The notes under the pieces: generated by a model
Told to the model about the DNA's origin: nothing
Seen by the model: the letters and a program-made list of their open reading frames with translations, nothing else
Databases searched by the model: none
Shown: piece by piece, positions 17,841 to 25,964 of the stretch
Numbering within the stretch: position 1 is the stretch's first letter
Layout: each line of letters begins with the position of its first letter
Position numbers and translations under genes: made by a program
NCBI GenBank assembly: GCA_963733135.1
Contig: CAVTBX010000010.1
Coordinates: 124,001-188,000, forward strand
Direction: 5' to 3'
DNA from: CAVTBX01 sp963733135
Lineage (GTDB): Bacteria; Actinomycetota; Thermoleophilia; Gaiellales; Gaiellaceae
Length of the DNA stretch: 64,000 nucleotides

Positions 17841-18418
17841 ACGTGCTGGACTTCATATCGCTGGAGCACGCGCGCGCCGACGAGCGTTTCCGGCCGGTCG
17901 CCAAGTCCCCGATGCAGCGGCGACTCGCCAACGCCGGCGCCCGCTTCGAAGAGCGCGACGGCTACCTCGTCGCGACCGAGGTTCCCGGCGAAGACGAGCT
18001 CAGCATTCGGATCCGAGACGTCACCCACCACTACCGGGTCGAGGAGGCCGAGGGCGACGCCGAGCTCGAGTTCGGAGACGGGGCCCACGGCGTGCGCCCG
18101 CCCACGGGTCACGGGCGCACGATCGTGGCCCGGTACCGCCACGGCGCCGGGTCAGTCGGCGACGAGGTCATCGATGTGAGCGCCGCCTGGGCGGCGCTGG
18201 AGATCGAGGGCGCTGGGGCCGACCGTGTCCTGCGCCGCCTGACGGAGCTCGACCTGGAGGAGCTACCGGTCGTCGGCCAGCTCGCCCACGTCCGCACGCT
18301 CGTCGCTCGGCCGGACGAGGATCGCTACCTCATCGTCTTCCCGCAGGAGTACGGCCACTACCTGTGGGAAGTCGTCGTCGACGCAGCGAAGCCGCTCGGA
18401 GGAGGGCCGGCAGCGTGA
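17837..18418 (+). CDS. mgdD: N-methylglutamate dehydrogenase gamma subunit (SoxG-like)
   Basis: The 193-residue protein has the short SoxG fold, related to GcvT. Recognisable stretches are the N-terminal SPMQRRLANAGARFEERDGYLVATEVPG and the C-terminal DLEELPVVGQLAHVRTLVARPDEDRYLIVFPQEYGHYLWEV. The gamma subunit stabilises the complex at the alpha/beta interface. GTG at 17837 overlaps the stop of the alpha gene by 4 bases, and its own stop overlaps the GTG of the beta gene, so the subunits are translated in step. Sequence conservation in this family is low; much of the confidence comes from position. Confidence 0.8.
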   Translation: MNVLDFISLEHARADERFRPVAKSPMQRRLANAGARFEERDGYLVATEVPGEDELSIRIRDVTHHYRVEEAEGDAELEFGDGAHGVRPPTGHGRTIVARYRHGAGSVGDEVIDVSAAWAALEIEGAGADRVLRRLTELDLEELPVVGQLAHVRTLVARPDEDRYLIVFPQEYGHYLWEVVVDAAKPLGGGPAA

Positions 18419-19629
18419 AGGAGATCTTTCTCGAGCGCCGCATGTGGCGACGCCGAAGCGGGCTCAAGCGCCACTACGACGTCGTCGTGATCGGCGGCGG
18501 CACGCACGGGCTCGCGACCGCGTACTACCTCGCAAAGACGCACGGGATCACGAACGTCGCGGTACTCGACAAGAGCTATATCGGCTCGGGCGCGGCCGGA
18601 CGGAACACGACCATCATCCGCGCGAACTACCGAACACCGGAGGGCGCGAAGTTCTACAAGGAAAGCCTCCGGCTCTACGAGGGACTGTCCGCCGAGCTCG
18701 ACTTCAACATGCTCTTCTCGCAGCAGGGCCACCTGACCCTGGCCCACTCGGACCGCGGGATCATCACCGCGACCGAGCGCGCCGAGGTGAACCAGCTCCT
18801 CGACATCGACAGCCGGGTCATCTACCCGGACGAGATCGCGGAGCTCTGCCCAGAGATGGATCTCTCCGACCGGCCGACGTGGCCCGTCCAGGCGGCGCTC
18901 TACCACCCGCCGGGCGGGATCATCCGCCACGACGCCGTCGTCTGGGGCTACGCGCGCGGGGCCGACCGGCACGGCGTCGAGATCCACCCCTACACCGAGG
19001 TCACGGGCCTCCGGCGCGAGGGAGACCGGATCACGGACGTCGAGACGACGCGCGGGCTCGTCTCCTGCGACCAGGTCGTCTGCGCGACCGCCGGCTGGTC
19101 GACGCTCATCGCGGACATGGCCGAGGTGCCGCTCCCGATCACCACGCACATCCTGCAGGCCTTCGTAACCGAGCCGGTCAAGCCGTTCCTCGACGTGGTC
19201 GTCGTCTCGTCGCAGATGCACGTCTACGTCTCGCAGACCGACCGCGGCGAGTTCCTGATCGGCGCCGAGATCGAGCCGTACACGACCTACAAGGGGATCG
19301 GCACCTTCCCGTTCCTCGAGTACTCGGCCCGGCACGTGCTGGAGCTCTTCCCCCAGCTCGAGCGGGTCAAGATCCTGCGGGCCTGGACGGGTCTCTGCGA
19401 CCTCTCGCCCGACTACAGCCCGATCCTCGGCAAGACCGAGGTCGACAACTTCCACATCTCGACCGGCTGGGGAACGTACGGCTTCAAGGCCGCCCCGATC
19501 GTCGGGACGACGCTCGCCGAGCTCGTGGCGACCAGCGAGGTGCCCGAGCTCATCCAGCCGTTCGAGCTCGAGCGCTTCTACACCGACACGATGGTCTCCG
19601 AGCTGGCCGCCGCGGCCGTCTCGCATTGA
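18415..19629 (+). CDS. mgdA: N-methylglutamate dehydrogenase beta subunit (SoxB-like, FAD)
   Basis: This 404-residue DAO-family flavoprotein carries the amine-oxidising FAD. DVVVIGGGTHGLATAYYLAKTHG at residues 23-45 is the Rossmann dinucleotide motif, and SGAAGRNTTIIRANYRTPEG is the SoxB signature after it. RAWTGLCDLSPDYSPILG and ISTGWGTYGFKAAPIVG near the C-terminus are characteristic of heterotetrameric sarcosine oxidase beta subunits. The N-terminal tail (VKEIFLERRMWRRRSGLKRHY) also matches that group. It completes the order delta-alpha-gamma-beta. A palindromic repeat pair follows before fhs, so transcription may weaken here. Confidence 0.88.
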   Translation: MKEIFLERRMWRRRSGLKRHYDVVVIGGGTHGLATAYYLAKTHGITNVAVLDKSYIGSGAAGRNTTIIRANYRTPEGAKFYKESLRLYEGLSAELDFNMLFSQQGHLTLAHSDRGIITATERAEVNQLLDIDSRVIYPDEIAELCPEMDLSDRPTWPVQAALYHPPGGIIRHDAVVWGYARGADRHGVEIHPYTEVTGLRREGDRITDVETTRGLVSCDQVVCATAGWSTLIADMAEVPLPITTHILQAFVTEPVKPFLDVVVVSSQMHVYVSQTDRGEFLIGAEIEPYTTYKGIGTFPFLEYSARHVLELFPQLERVKILRAWTGLCDLSPDYSPILGKTEVDNFHISTGWGTYGFKAAPIVGTTLAELVATSEVPELIQPFELERFYTDTMVSELAAAAVSH

Positions 19630-19644
19630 CGTTCGGCGCGGCGC

Positions 19645-19707
19645 GGGCGGGCCAAGGCCCGCCCCTACGAGTTCCCGTGATATGTAGGGGCCGGACTTGT
19701 CCGGCCC
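19645..19707. repeat. Pair of inverted palindromes (REPIN-like) between mgdA and fhs
   Basis: Two perfect 9-bp hairpins face each other. GGGCGGGCC (19645-19653) pairs with GGCCCGCCC (19656-19664) across AA. GGGCCGGAC (19688-19696) pairs with GTCCGGCCC (19699-19707) across TT. The flanks CCCCTAC (19662-19668) and GTAGGGG (19684-19690) are themselves inverted, so the whole is one large imperfect inverted repeat. This resembles dispersed palindromic elements such as REPINs, or a transcription attenuator. No second copy is seen in the window. Confidence 0.6.
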
Positions 19708-19726
19708 GCGGACAGGAGGAAACCCA

Positions 19727-21394
19727 ATGGCCACGCAGATGAAGTCGTCGCTCGAGATCGCCCAGGAGGCGGAGCTCCGGCCGATCACGGAGATCGCCGA
19801 GGCCATGGGCCTCTCCGAGGACGAGTACGACCCGTACGGGCGCTACAAGGCCAAGGTCGACCTGTCCGTCCTCGACCGGCTCTCCGACCAGGCCGACGCG
19901 AAGCTCATCGACGTCACCGCGATCACGCCCACGAAGGCGGGTGAGGGCAAGACGACGACCTCGGTCTCGCTGACCCAGGGGCTCGGGGCGATCGGCAAGA
20001 ACCCGGTGCTCTGCCTCCGTGAGGCCTCGCTCGGCCCCGTGTTCGGCATCAAGGGCGGCGCGGCCGGCGGCGGCTACGCGCAGGTCGTCCCGATGGAGGA
20101 CATGAACCTCCACTTCACGGGCGACATCCACGCGATCGGAGCGGCGAACAACCTCCTGGCCGCGCTCCTCGAGGCGCACCTCCTGCACGGCAACAAGCTC
20201 GGCATCGACCCGCTGACGGTCACCTGGCGGCGCTGCGTCGACATCAACGACCGCGCGCTCCGCCAGATCGTCGTCGGGATCGGCGGCCGCACGAACGGCT
20301 ACGTGCGCGAGACCGGCTTCGACATCACGGCCGCATCGGAGGTCATGGCGATCGTGGCCGTCGCACGCGACCTCTTCGATCTCCGCGAGCGGCTCGGGGC
20401 GATCACGGTCGGCTACACCTGGGAGGGCGAGCCCGTTACCGCCGAGCAGCTTCAAGCGGCGGGTGCGATGTGCGTCCTCCTGAAGGACGCGATCAGGCCG
20501 AACCTCGTCCAGACGCTCGAAGGCCAGCCGGCCTTCCTCCACTGCGGGCCCTTCGCCAACATCGCGCACGGCAACAACTCGCTCGTCGCGACGCGAACGG
20601 CGCTCAAGCTCGGCGACTACGCCGTGACGGAGAGCGGCTTCGGCTCCGACATGGGCATGGAGAAGTTCTTCGACATCGTCTGCCGGGTCGGGAACCTCCA
20701 GCCGGACGCCGTCGTCCTCGTCGCGACCGCGCGCGCGCTCAAGCACCACGGCGACGACCCGGACGGCGGCGTGGACGCGATCGAGCGCGGCGCCGCCAAC
20801 ATGCAGCGTCACCTCGGGATCGTGAAAGAGTTCGGCCTGAACGCGGTCGTCGCGATCAACCGCTTCCCGGGCGACACCGACGAGGAGGTCGACGCCGTCA
20901 AGCGCCTCGCGCTCGAGGGCGGGGCGATGGCCGCGGAGCTGAACGAGGCTTTCGAGCGCGGCGGCGAGGGCGCGGCGGCGCTCGCGGAGGCGGTGGTCGA
21001 GGCCGCCGAGGCGCCGAAGAGCTTCAAGCCCGTCTACGAGCTCGAGGAGCCGATCGAGAAGAAGATCGAGGCGATCTGCACGCGGGTCTACGGAGCCGAC
21101 GGCGTCGTGTTCCTCCCGGCCGCGCAGCAGAAGATCGAGCAGTTCAACTCGGTCGGGTTCGACAAGCTGCCGGTCTGCATGGCGAAGACCCACCTGTCGC
21201 TCTCGCACGACCCTACGCTCCTGAACGCTCCCACCGGCTTCACCGTGACGGTGCGGGACATCCGCGCCTACACCGGCTCGGGCTGGCTCGTACCGCTCCT
21301 CGGCGACATGCAGACGATGCCGGGCTACGGCGTCTCACCGGCCGCCTTCAACGTCGACATCGACGAGAGCGGCAGGACAGTCGGGCTGTTTTAG
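19727..21394 (+). CDS. fhs: Formate--tetrahydrofolate ligase (10-formyl-THF synthetase)
   Basis: Fhs interconverts formate, ATP and THF with 10-formyl-THF. Here it is likely run toward formate release to feed the FDH upstream, though assimilation is also possible. The 555-residue length is normal. The ATP-binding loop TPTKAGEGKTTTSVSLTQGL is near residues 68-87, and REASLGPVFGIKGGAAGGGYAQVVPMEDMNLHFTGD follows. LPVCMAKTHLSLSHDPT is near residue 484. ATG at 19727 follows GGAGGA (19715-19720) at good spacing. Its stop overlaps the fchA GTG, giving a coupled fhs-fchA-folD folate set. Confidence 0.96.
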   Translation: MATQMKSSLEIAQEAELRPITEIAEAMGLSEDEYDPYGRYKAKVDLSVLDRLSDQADAKLIDVTAITPTKAGEGKTTTSVSLTQGLGAIGKNPVLCLREASLGPVFGIKGGAAGGGYAQVVPMEDMNLHFTGDIHAIGAANNLLAALLEAHLLHGNKLGIDPLTVTWRRCVDINDRALRQIVVGIGGRTNGYVRETGFDITAASEVMAIVAVARDLFDLRERLGAITVGYTWEGEPVTAEQLQAAGAMCVLLKDAIRPNLVQTLEGQPAFLHCGPFANIAHGNNSLVATRTALKLGDYAVTESGFGSDMGMEKFFDIVCRVGNLQPDAVVLVATARALKHHGDDPDGGVDAIERGAANMQRHLGIVKEFGLNAVVAINRFPGDTDEEVDAVKRLALEGGAMAAELNEAFERGGEGAAALAEAVVEAAEAPKSFKPVYELEEPIEKKIEAICTRVYGADGVVFLPAAQQKIEQFNSVGFDKLPVCMAKTHLSLSHDPTLLNAPTGFTVTVRDIRAYTGSGWLVPLLGDMQTMPGYGVSPAAFNVDIDESGRTVGLF

Positions 21395-21959
21395 TGCATC
21401 GAGAAAAGTCTCACGACTCTTCTCGACGAGGTCGCCGCCAGCGACGTCGGCGCCAGGAGGCGGTGCGGTTTCCGCGGTCGCCGTCGGCATGGCCGCCGCC
21501 CTCGTCGGGATGGCGGCACGGTTCTCGGACAAGCAGCTGGACATGGCCCACGACCTAGCGGAGAAGGCCGACGTGCTGCGCGGCGAGGTCCTGCCGCTCG
21601 CGCAGGCCGACGCGGATGCCTACGCGGGTCTCATCTCGGCGTATCGCCTCCCGAAGGACGACCCCGGCCGGGACGACGCGATCGCCGAGGCCGCGAAGGA
21701 GGCCGCGCGCATCCCGCTCGAGATCGCGGCGTACGGCGCCGAGATCGCCCTGCTCGCTGCACGCCTGGCCGAGGAGGGCAACCCGAACCTGAACGGCGAC
21801 GCAGCGGCCGCCGCGCTCCTCGCCTCCGCCGCGGCGCGCGCGTGCGCGAACCTCGTCCGGATCAACCTGGACGAGGGTGCGGACGAGTACGGCAAGGCCG
21901 TGGAGCACGCGGAGGCTGCCGAGAGCGCAGCCGAACGCGCTCTCGCGGCGGCTCGATGA
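21394..21959 (+). CDS. fchA: Methenyl-THF cyclohydrolase / formimidoyl-THF cyclodeaminase (two frameshifts)
   Basis: FchA-family proteins hydrolyse 5,10-methenyl-THF to 10-formyl-THF. As written the gene needs two one-base corrections. Dropping one A of AAAA at 21404-21407 joins the GTG start to ESLTTLLDEVAASDV. Dropping one G near 21449 joins that to APGGGAVSAVAVGMAAALVGMAARFS, the family's glycine-rich N-terminus. The rest (about 156 residues) is open. With both corrections the length is exactly 188 codons, a normal size. The start overlaps the fhs stop and the end overlaps the folD ATG. Both folD and FchA are present, so cyclohydrolase activity may be duplicated. Confidence 0.83.
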
Positions 21960-22860
21960 GCGCCACCGTCATCGACGGCGAAGCACTCGCCGCTGAGCTC
22001 CGGCAAGAGGTCGAAGGCGAGTTCGAGGCGCTCGCCGCGCCGAGGTGTCAGGCCGGGGCTGGCGACCATCCTCGTGGGCGACGACTACGCCGCGCAGGCC
22101 TACGAGCGCCGGGTGCGCCGGCTGGCCGAGGAGCTCGGCTGCCACTACACGTCGGAGACGCTCGCTCCCGACGTCGAGCACGCTGACGCGCTCGCTGTCG
22201 TCGGCAAGCTGAACGCCGACCCGCGCGTCTCGGGGATCCTCGTGCTGCGCCCGCTGCCGCCGCAGGTCTCCGAGGCAAGCCTCTACCGCACCCTCGACCC
22301 GCTGAAGGACGTCGAGGCCGTTCATCCCGACAACGCCGGGCTCTTGGCGCTCGGCGAACCGCGCTTCACGCCCTCCACTCCGGCCGCGATCTTCTTCCTC
22401 CTCGACCGCTACGTCGAAGGCAGGGGCGGCGATCCGGCGACGTTCTACAACGGGCTCGACCTCGTGCTGGTCGGGCGCTCGAACAACGTCGGCAAGCCTG
22501 CGCTCTGGCTGGGCCTCGCCCGTGGGGCAACCGTCGTCTCCTGCCACCACTTCACCTCCCAGGCCGGCCGGCTCGCCGAGCACACGCTCCGCGCCGACAT
22601 CGTGATCGTCGCGGCGGGAGTGCCCGGCGTCGTGACGGGCGAGATGGTGAAGGAGGGCGTCATCGCCGTGGACGTCGGCATCAACGCCGGCCACGGACCC
22701 GGATACCGGCAAGACCAGGCTGGTCGGCGACCTCGACTACGAGAGCGTCGCGGCGAAGGCGGAGGCGATCACCCCGGTTCCGGGCGGCGTCGGCCCGATC
22801 ACCGACGTCTGGCTCCTCCGGAATACGGTCGAGGCGGCGCGCTACCGCGCCGCGCTCTGA
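21956..22860 (+). CDS. folD: Methylene-THF dehydrogenase/methenyl-THF cyclohydrolase (two frameshifts)
   Basis: FolD oxidises 5,10-methylene-THF, the product of N-methylglutamate dehydrogenase, to methenyl- and formyl-THF using NAD(P)+. The N-terminus MSATVIDGEALAAELR is followed by an extra base near 22041; removing it restores ARGVRPGLATILVGDDYAAQAYERR. A second extra base near 22695 interrupts VDVGINA; removing it restores GDLDYESVAAKA and TPVPGGVGPIT, ending at TGA 22860. Corrected length is 300 residues, normal for FolD. Other landmarks are ILVLRPLPPQV, VLVGRSNNVGKP and ATVVSCHHFT. The catalytic Lys of the usual YxxxK motif appears replaced (YAAQAYERR), as seen in some FolD relatives. 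Confidence 0.88.
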
Positions 22861-22881
22861 AGCACGCCTGATCCGCTGCCG

Positions 22882-23115
22882 TTAGCTGGACGGTCGCTGC
22901 GGGAAGCCGAAGGCGGCTCGGTCAGGGCCGCATCCGGATGACGAACCTGCGCCCGGAGTCGCTCCTCCCAGTCGCAGTTCGACACCTTGCAGATCGGAGC
23001 AGACGCGAAGCGCCTGACCATCCTCGACCTCCAGGTGCCCCCAGGACGCGCGCGACAGGAGCCCGTCCGCCTGCTTGCGACCGCAGAACGTGCAGTGAAG
23101 GAAGAGCCTCGACAC
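22882..23115 (-). CDS. Small zinc-ribbon-like protein, probably frameshifted
   Basis: About 77 residues from a GTG start: MSRLFLHCTFCGRKQADGLLSR, then HLEVEDGQALRVCSD. The CTFCG pair and a later cysteine suggest a zinc ribbon. Near 23005 another frame gives CKVSNCDWEERLRAQV, which supplies the second cysteine pair and looks like the natural continuation, so a one-base shift is likely. The end is therefore uncertain. It lies tail-to-tail with folD and downstream of two small membrane proteins and amt on the minus strand. I do not recognise a function. Confidence 0.45.
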   Translation of the reverse strand: MSRLFLHCTFCGRKQADGLLSRASWGHLEVEDGQALRVCSDLQGVELRLGGATPGAGSSSGCGPDRAAFGFPQRPSS

Positions 23116-23139
23116 CCGGTACAGAGTAGTCCGAGCTGC

Positions 23140-23309
23140 CTACCACGGGCCGATGAACGGCCCGTCGACTCGGCGGCCACGAGGATCACGACGATCACGA
23201 TGCAGACTGCCGAAAGCACGATCATGAACGGGGTCACGCGCGGATCCTGGCTCTGCTCTTTCGGGAACTCGATCTGACGCTTGCGATGCGACGAACCTCG
23301 GTCGATCAT
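23140..23309 (-). CDS. Small single-pass membrane protein, probably frameshifted
   Basis: ATG at 23309 follows a strong GGAGG (TAAGGAGGATCGGC). The protein begins MIDRGSSHRKRQIEFPKE, then QDPRVTPFMIVLSAVCIVIVVILVAAES, one clear transmembrane helix near residues 28-47. A one-base shift near 23172 would give DGPFIGPW and a TAG stop at 23142-23140, for about 56 residues. Without the shift the frame runs on into unlikely sequence. It starts 12 bases after the stop of the preceding small protein, so they form a unit downstream of amt. The function is unknown. Confidence 0.5.
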
Positions 23310-23320
23310 GCCGATCCTCC

Positions 23321-23624
23321 TTAGTCGCCGGGGTTGGTGGACGGGCCGGCCAACGGCGGTTGCGAGGGCCCTGGCGTCAGGCCGGGAGCAGCGTCCGGCA
23401 CGGGAATCCCGCCCGCCGCACGTAGAGAGCTCCGCCTGGGCCTCGAGCTTTTGCTTCTCGAGCAAGACCCAGCCGATCAGCGACGCGACCATCGCGATGA
23501 TCCCGAGGACGGTCAGGATGTACGTGCCGGTCGAGTCCTGCGGACCGAAGGTCCAGAAGGCCGAGATCTCCTCGCTCCACTCGTCGTATGGGAAGCTGTC
23601 GATCACCGGATCCACCTTCGTCAC
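23321..23624 (-). CDS. Small membrane protein downstream of amt, frameshifted
   Basis: GTG at 23624 begins MTKVDPVIDSFPYDEWSEE, followed by TGTYILTVLGIIAMVASLIGWVLLEKQKL, one transmembrane helix near residues 33-55. An extra base near 23420 separates this from a proline-rich tail, IPVPDAAPGLTPGPSQPPL, ending at TAA 23323-23321; corrected length is 100 residues. It lies 22 bases after the amt stop used here and shares its strand. It may be an accessory subunit of the transporter, but this rests only on position. Confidence 0.5.
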
Positions 23625-23646
23625 GGATTGCGGAGCTAGGCGTCGC

Positions 23647-25123
23647 TCATGACGTACCGCTCCACCGGGGCACGCGGTGCCGCGCCCGTTCGTCTGGGCG
23701 TAGCGACTCGATCAGCACTGCGGCCGCCTCGACCTCCTCGCCGTCGGGCAGGACGATCGTCTCGGGCACGCGCTCGAACTCTGGGAAGAAGTCCTGCTGG
23801 AACTCGGCCATGTCGAGGCCCTCGAGCTCGACCTCGGGCGGCACGCGCAGCAGGTTCGCCTTCTTGAGCGCCCAGCTCGCGAGGTAGCCGGGCAGGAACG
23901 CAAGCGGCAGGAAGGCCATCATCCCGACGAGCTGGCCGCCGAACGACGATTCGATGTCGTTCACGCCGGTCGGGAAGCCGCCGGCGAAGATCCCGACCAA
24001 GAGGACGCCGTAGAACCCGCAGACGCCGTGAACGGCGACCGCACCGACCGCGTCGTCGATCCTGAGCTTCCGCTCGATCCAGAGTCCCGACGTAGACGGC
24101 GACCATGCCTCCCGAGATCGAGAGTCAGATACGCGAGCGACGGGTGGTACACGTCGGCGCCGGCGGACACCGAGATGACGCCGGCCAGGCCGCCGGAGAG
24201 CGTCCAGAACGGGTCGCCCTTGCTCGCGAACCAGCCGCCCGTGAAGCCGCCTGCGAAGCCGATCGTGATCACGAAGGCGATCGCGCCGAGCGTCGTCGGG
24301 GAGAGGTAGATGTTCAGCCAGCCTGGGAACATCGTCGACTGGATCACCAGGCAGGCGGCGTAGAAGCCGTAGAAGCCGGTGAAGATGAGCATCAGGCCCA
24401 TCAGGGTCATATGCGTGTTGTGACCTCGGAAGGTCCGCGCGCGGCCGGCGAGGTCGTACTTGCCTATGCGCGGCCCGAGATTCAGGAGCACGCCGAGCGC
24501 GAACGCTCCGGCGACGCCGTGCACGACACCGCTCGCGATCGCGTCGTGGAACCCGTACGGTTCGTGACGAGCCAGCCACCCGCGCTCCAGCCCCAGGCGG
24601 CATCCATGATCCAGACGGCGGAGCCGAGGAGCACGGTCGAGGAGCAGGTACGCCGAGAGCCGGATCCGCTCGATGACCGCGCCCGACATGATCGAGCCGG
24701 TCGTCCACGAGAAGAGCAGGAACGCGAGGAAGAAGACGGCGCTGACGTGATCCTGGAGGTTCGGGCCCATCGCGGCGGACCACGGGAGCTGTCGCGCCGC
24801 AGAAGCCCGGGAACTCGGAGGGGCCGGCGTGGCCCTGCGCAGGGCCGCCGTGCTCGAAGCAGCCGTAGATGTACCAGCCGAAGTAGTAGAAGCTCGGCGT
24901 GACGACGGCGATGGTGAGGATGTTCTTCATCGCCGTCGACATGATGTTCTTGCGTCGCGCCGCACCGGCCTCGTACGCCATGAAGCCGACGTGGATGAGC
25001 CACATGACGACGACGGTGTAGAAGTAGAACTGCTCGGTGAGGATCTGGAGAGTCGAGAGTGACGCTGCCCTCGAGCTCCTCCACCGTTGCCTGCCCGAAG
25101 ATCGACGCAAGCGACGACACCAT
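23647..25123 (-). CDS. amt: Ammonium/methylammonium transporter, Amt family (about six frameshifts)
   Basis: Amt proteins conduct ammonium and often methylammonium across the inner membrane. The coding signal is spread over all three minus frames. In order: MVSSLASIFGQATVEELEGSV; QFYFYTVVVMWLIHVGFMAYEAGAARRKN; VSAVFFLAFLLFSWTTGSIMSGAVIERIR; GSAVWIMDAAWGWSAGGW; DAIASGVVHGVAGAFALG; HNTHMTLMGLMLIFTGFYGFYAAC; GAVAVHGVCGFYGVLLVGIFAGG. The twin pore histidines (VVHG and AVHG) and the aspartate eight residues before the first are present. An unusually long acidic C-terminal tail follows. ATG 25123 is preceded by GGAGG. The true stop could also be TAG at 23638-23636. Six indels suggest sequence error rather than a pseudogene. 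Confidence 0.72.
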
Positions 25124-25183
25124 CAGCAAACCCTCCTAGGACGCACGCAGATGAGCGATGCTAACACTGCGACCGGAAGGAAC

Positions 25184-25593
25184 CTAGGACATCGCCGGGA
25201 CGCCGAGGTAGGTGCCGGACCGACCACCGTTTCGTTCCGCGCGCATGTCGAGAAGTCGGACACATCGGGCGGCAGATCTCGGATACGGGCCGTCCTGAGG
25301 TCTCCTCCACGTCTCCGGTCTGGACGTCGACCACGACCACGGTGACCTGGTCGGTGCCGCTCCGTCTCGGTCAGCGTGGCGAGCGAGACCGCCCAGAACG
25401 CCCTGGGACTCGAGGCCGCGCTTCAGGTAGCGCACCTGGGTGCGCTCGGACGTGTACGCGACTTCCTCACGGGCGATCGCGATCGCCTCCTCCTTCGAGA
25501 TCTCCGTCTCGGTCGAGCCGCAGCTTCGCGAGACGAGGAACGCGACGAGAAGGACTAGGAGCAGGAGGGCGGCCTTGCCGGCCGCCGAGTCAC
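25184..25593 (-). CDS. Membrane-anchored PepSY-like protein (several frameshifts)
   Basis: GTG at 25593 overlaps the stop of the upstream small gene. After a one-base shift an N-terminal transmembrane/signal segment, ALLLLVLLVAFLVSRSCG, is read. It is followed by STETEISKEEAIAIAREEVAYTSERTQVRYLKRGLESQ. Further shifts near 25400 and 25350 give FWAVSLATLTETE and TDQVTVVVVDVQTGDVEE. The pattern (EAIAIARE, a Trp strand, then VVDVQTGDVEE) is that of a PepSY domain, an extracytoplasmic inhibitory or binding module. The end (TAG 25186-25184) is a guess. The gene cannot be read through as written. Confidence 0.42.
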
Positions 25594-25809
25594 GAAGCCC
25601 GCGCCGTGTGCCAGCGTCGGTAGACAGCGTAGCCCCGCAGGATCAGGTAGCCGACGAAGTGCGTCAGGAAGACGAAGGAGGAGCCACCAGAAGTACCACT
25701 TCCAGTGAAGCCCGAGCTCGCGCACCTCGACAAAGGTCAGGTAAAGCGCCAAGGCGAGCGAGAGGGCGAGAACGAAAACAGGCGGCCCAGGAATCAGGAA
25801 GAGCAGCAC
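25590..25809 (-). CDS. Small two-helix membrane protein (one frameshift)
   Basis: GTG at 25809 begins MLLFLIPGPPVFVLALSLALALYLTFVEVRELG, a transmembrane helix near residues 8-28, then LHWKWYFWWLL. An extra base near 25678 separates this from VFLTHFVGYLILRGYAVYRRWHTARAS, a second helix and a basic tail, with TGA overlapping the next GTG. Corrected length is about 72 residues. It forms a unit with the PepSY-like gene. No family is recognised. Confidence 0.45.
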
Positions 25810-25913
25810 AAGCGCCGAGCCTACGTCTCGGCTCCGTCTCAGCCCGCGGTGCGTCGCGCAGCGGCGGGCTTAGCCCGACGCTGCTCCCGAACGCACGCGC
25901 TCGTCGCCCGGCC

Positions 25914-25964
25914 GCCGCCGCAAGTCGTCATGGCTCCGCGAAGCGGAGCCGGACTTGCGGCGGC
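25914..25964. terminator. Long nested hairpin at the 3' end of the FAD oxidoreductase gene
   Basis: GCCGCCGCAAGTC (25914-25926) is exactly complementary to GACTTGCGGCGGC (25952-25964). Inside it GGCTCCGC (25932-25939) pairs with GCGGAGCC (25943-25950) across GAA. The structure starts next to the TAA (25967-25965) of the minus-strand gene, so it is well placed as its terminator, although no T-run follows. A weaker inverted pair, AGCCCGC (25841-25847) and GCGGGCT (25864-25870), is adjacent. Confidence 0.6.

Noticed and set aside
14890..19629. Heterotetrameric sarcosine oxidase operon
   Set aside because: The subunits are of that family, but direct linkage to gmaS and mgsABC points to N-methylglutamate dehydrogenase. 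Sarcosine as a side substrate cannot be excluded.
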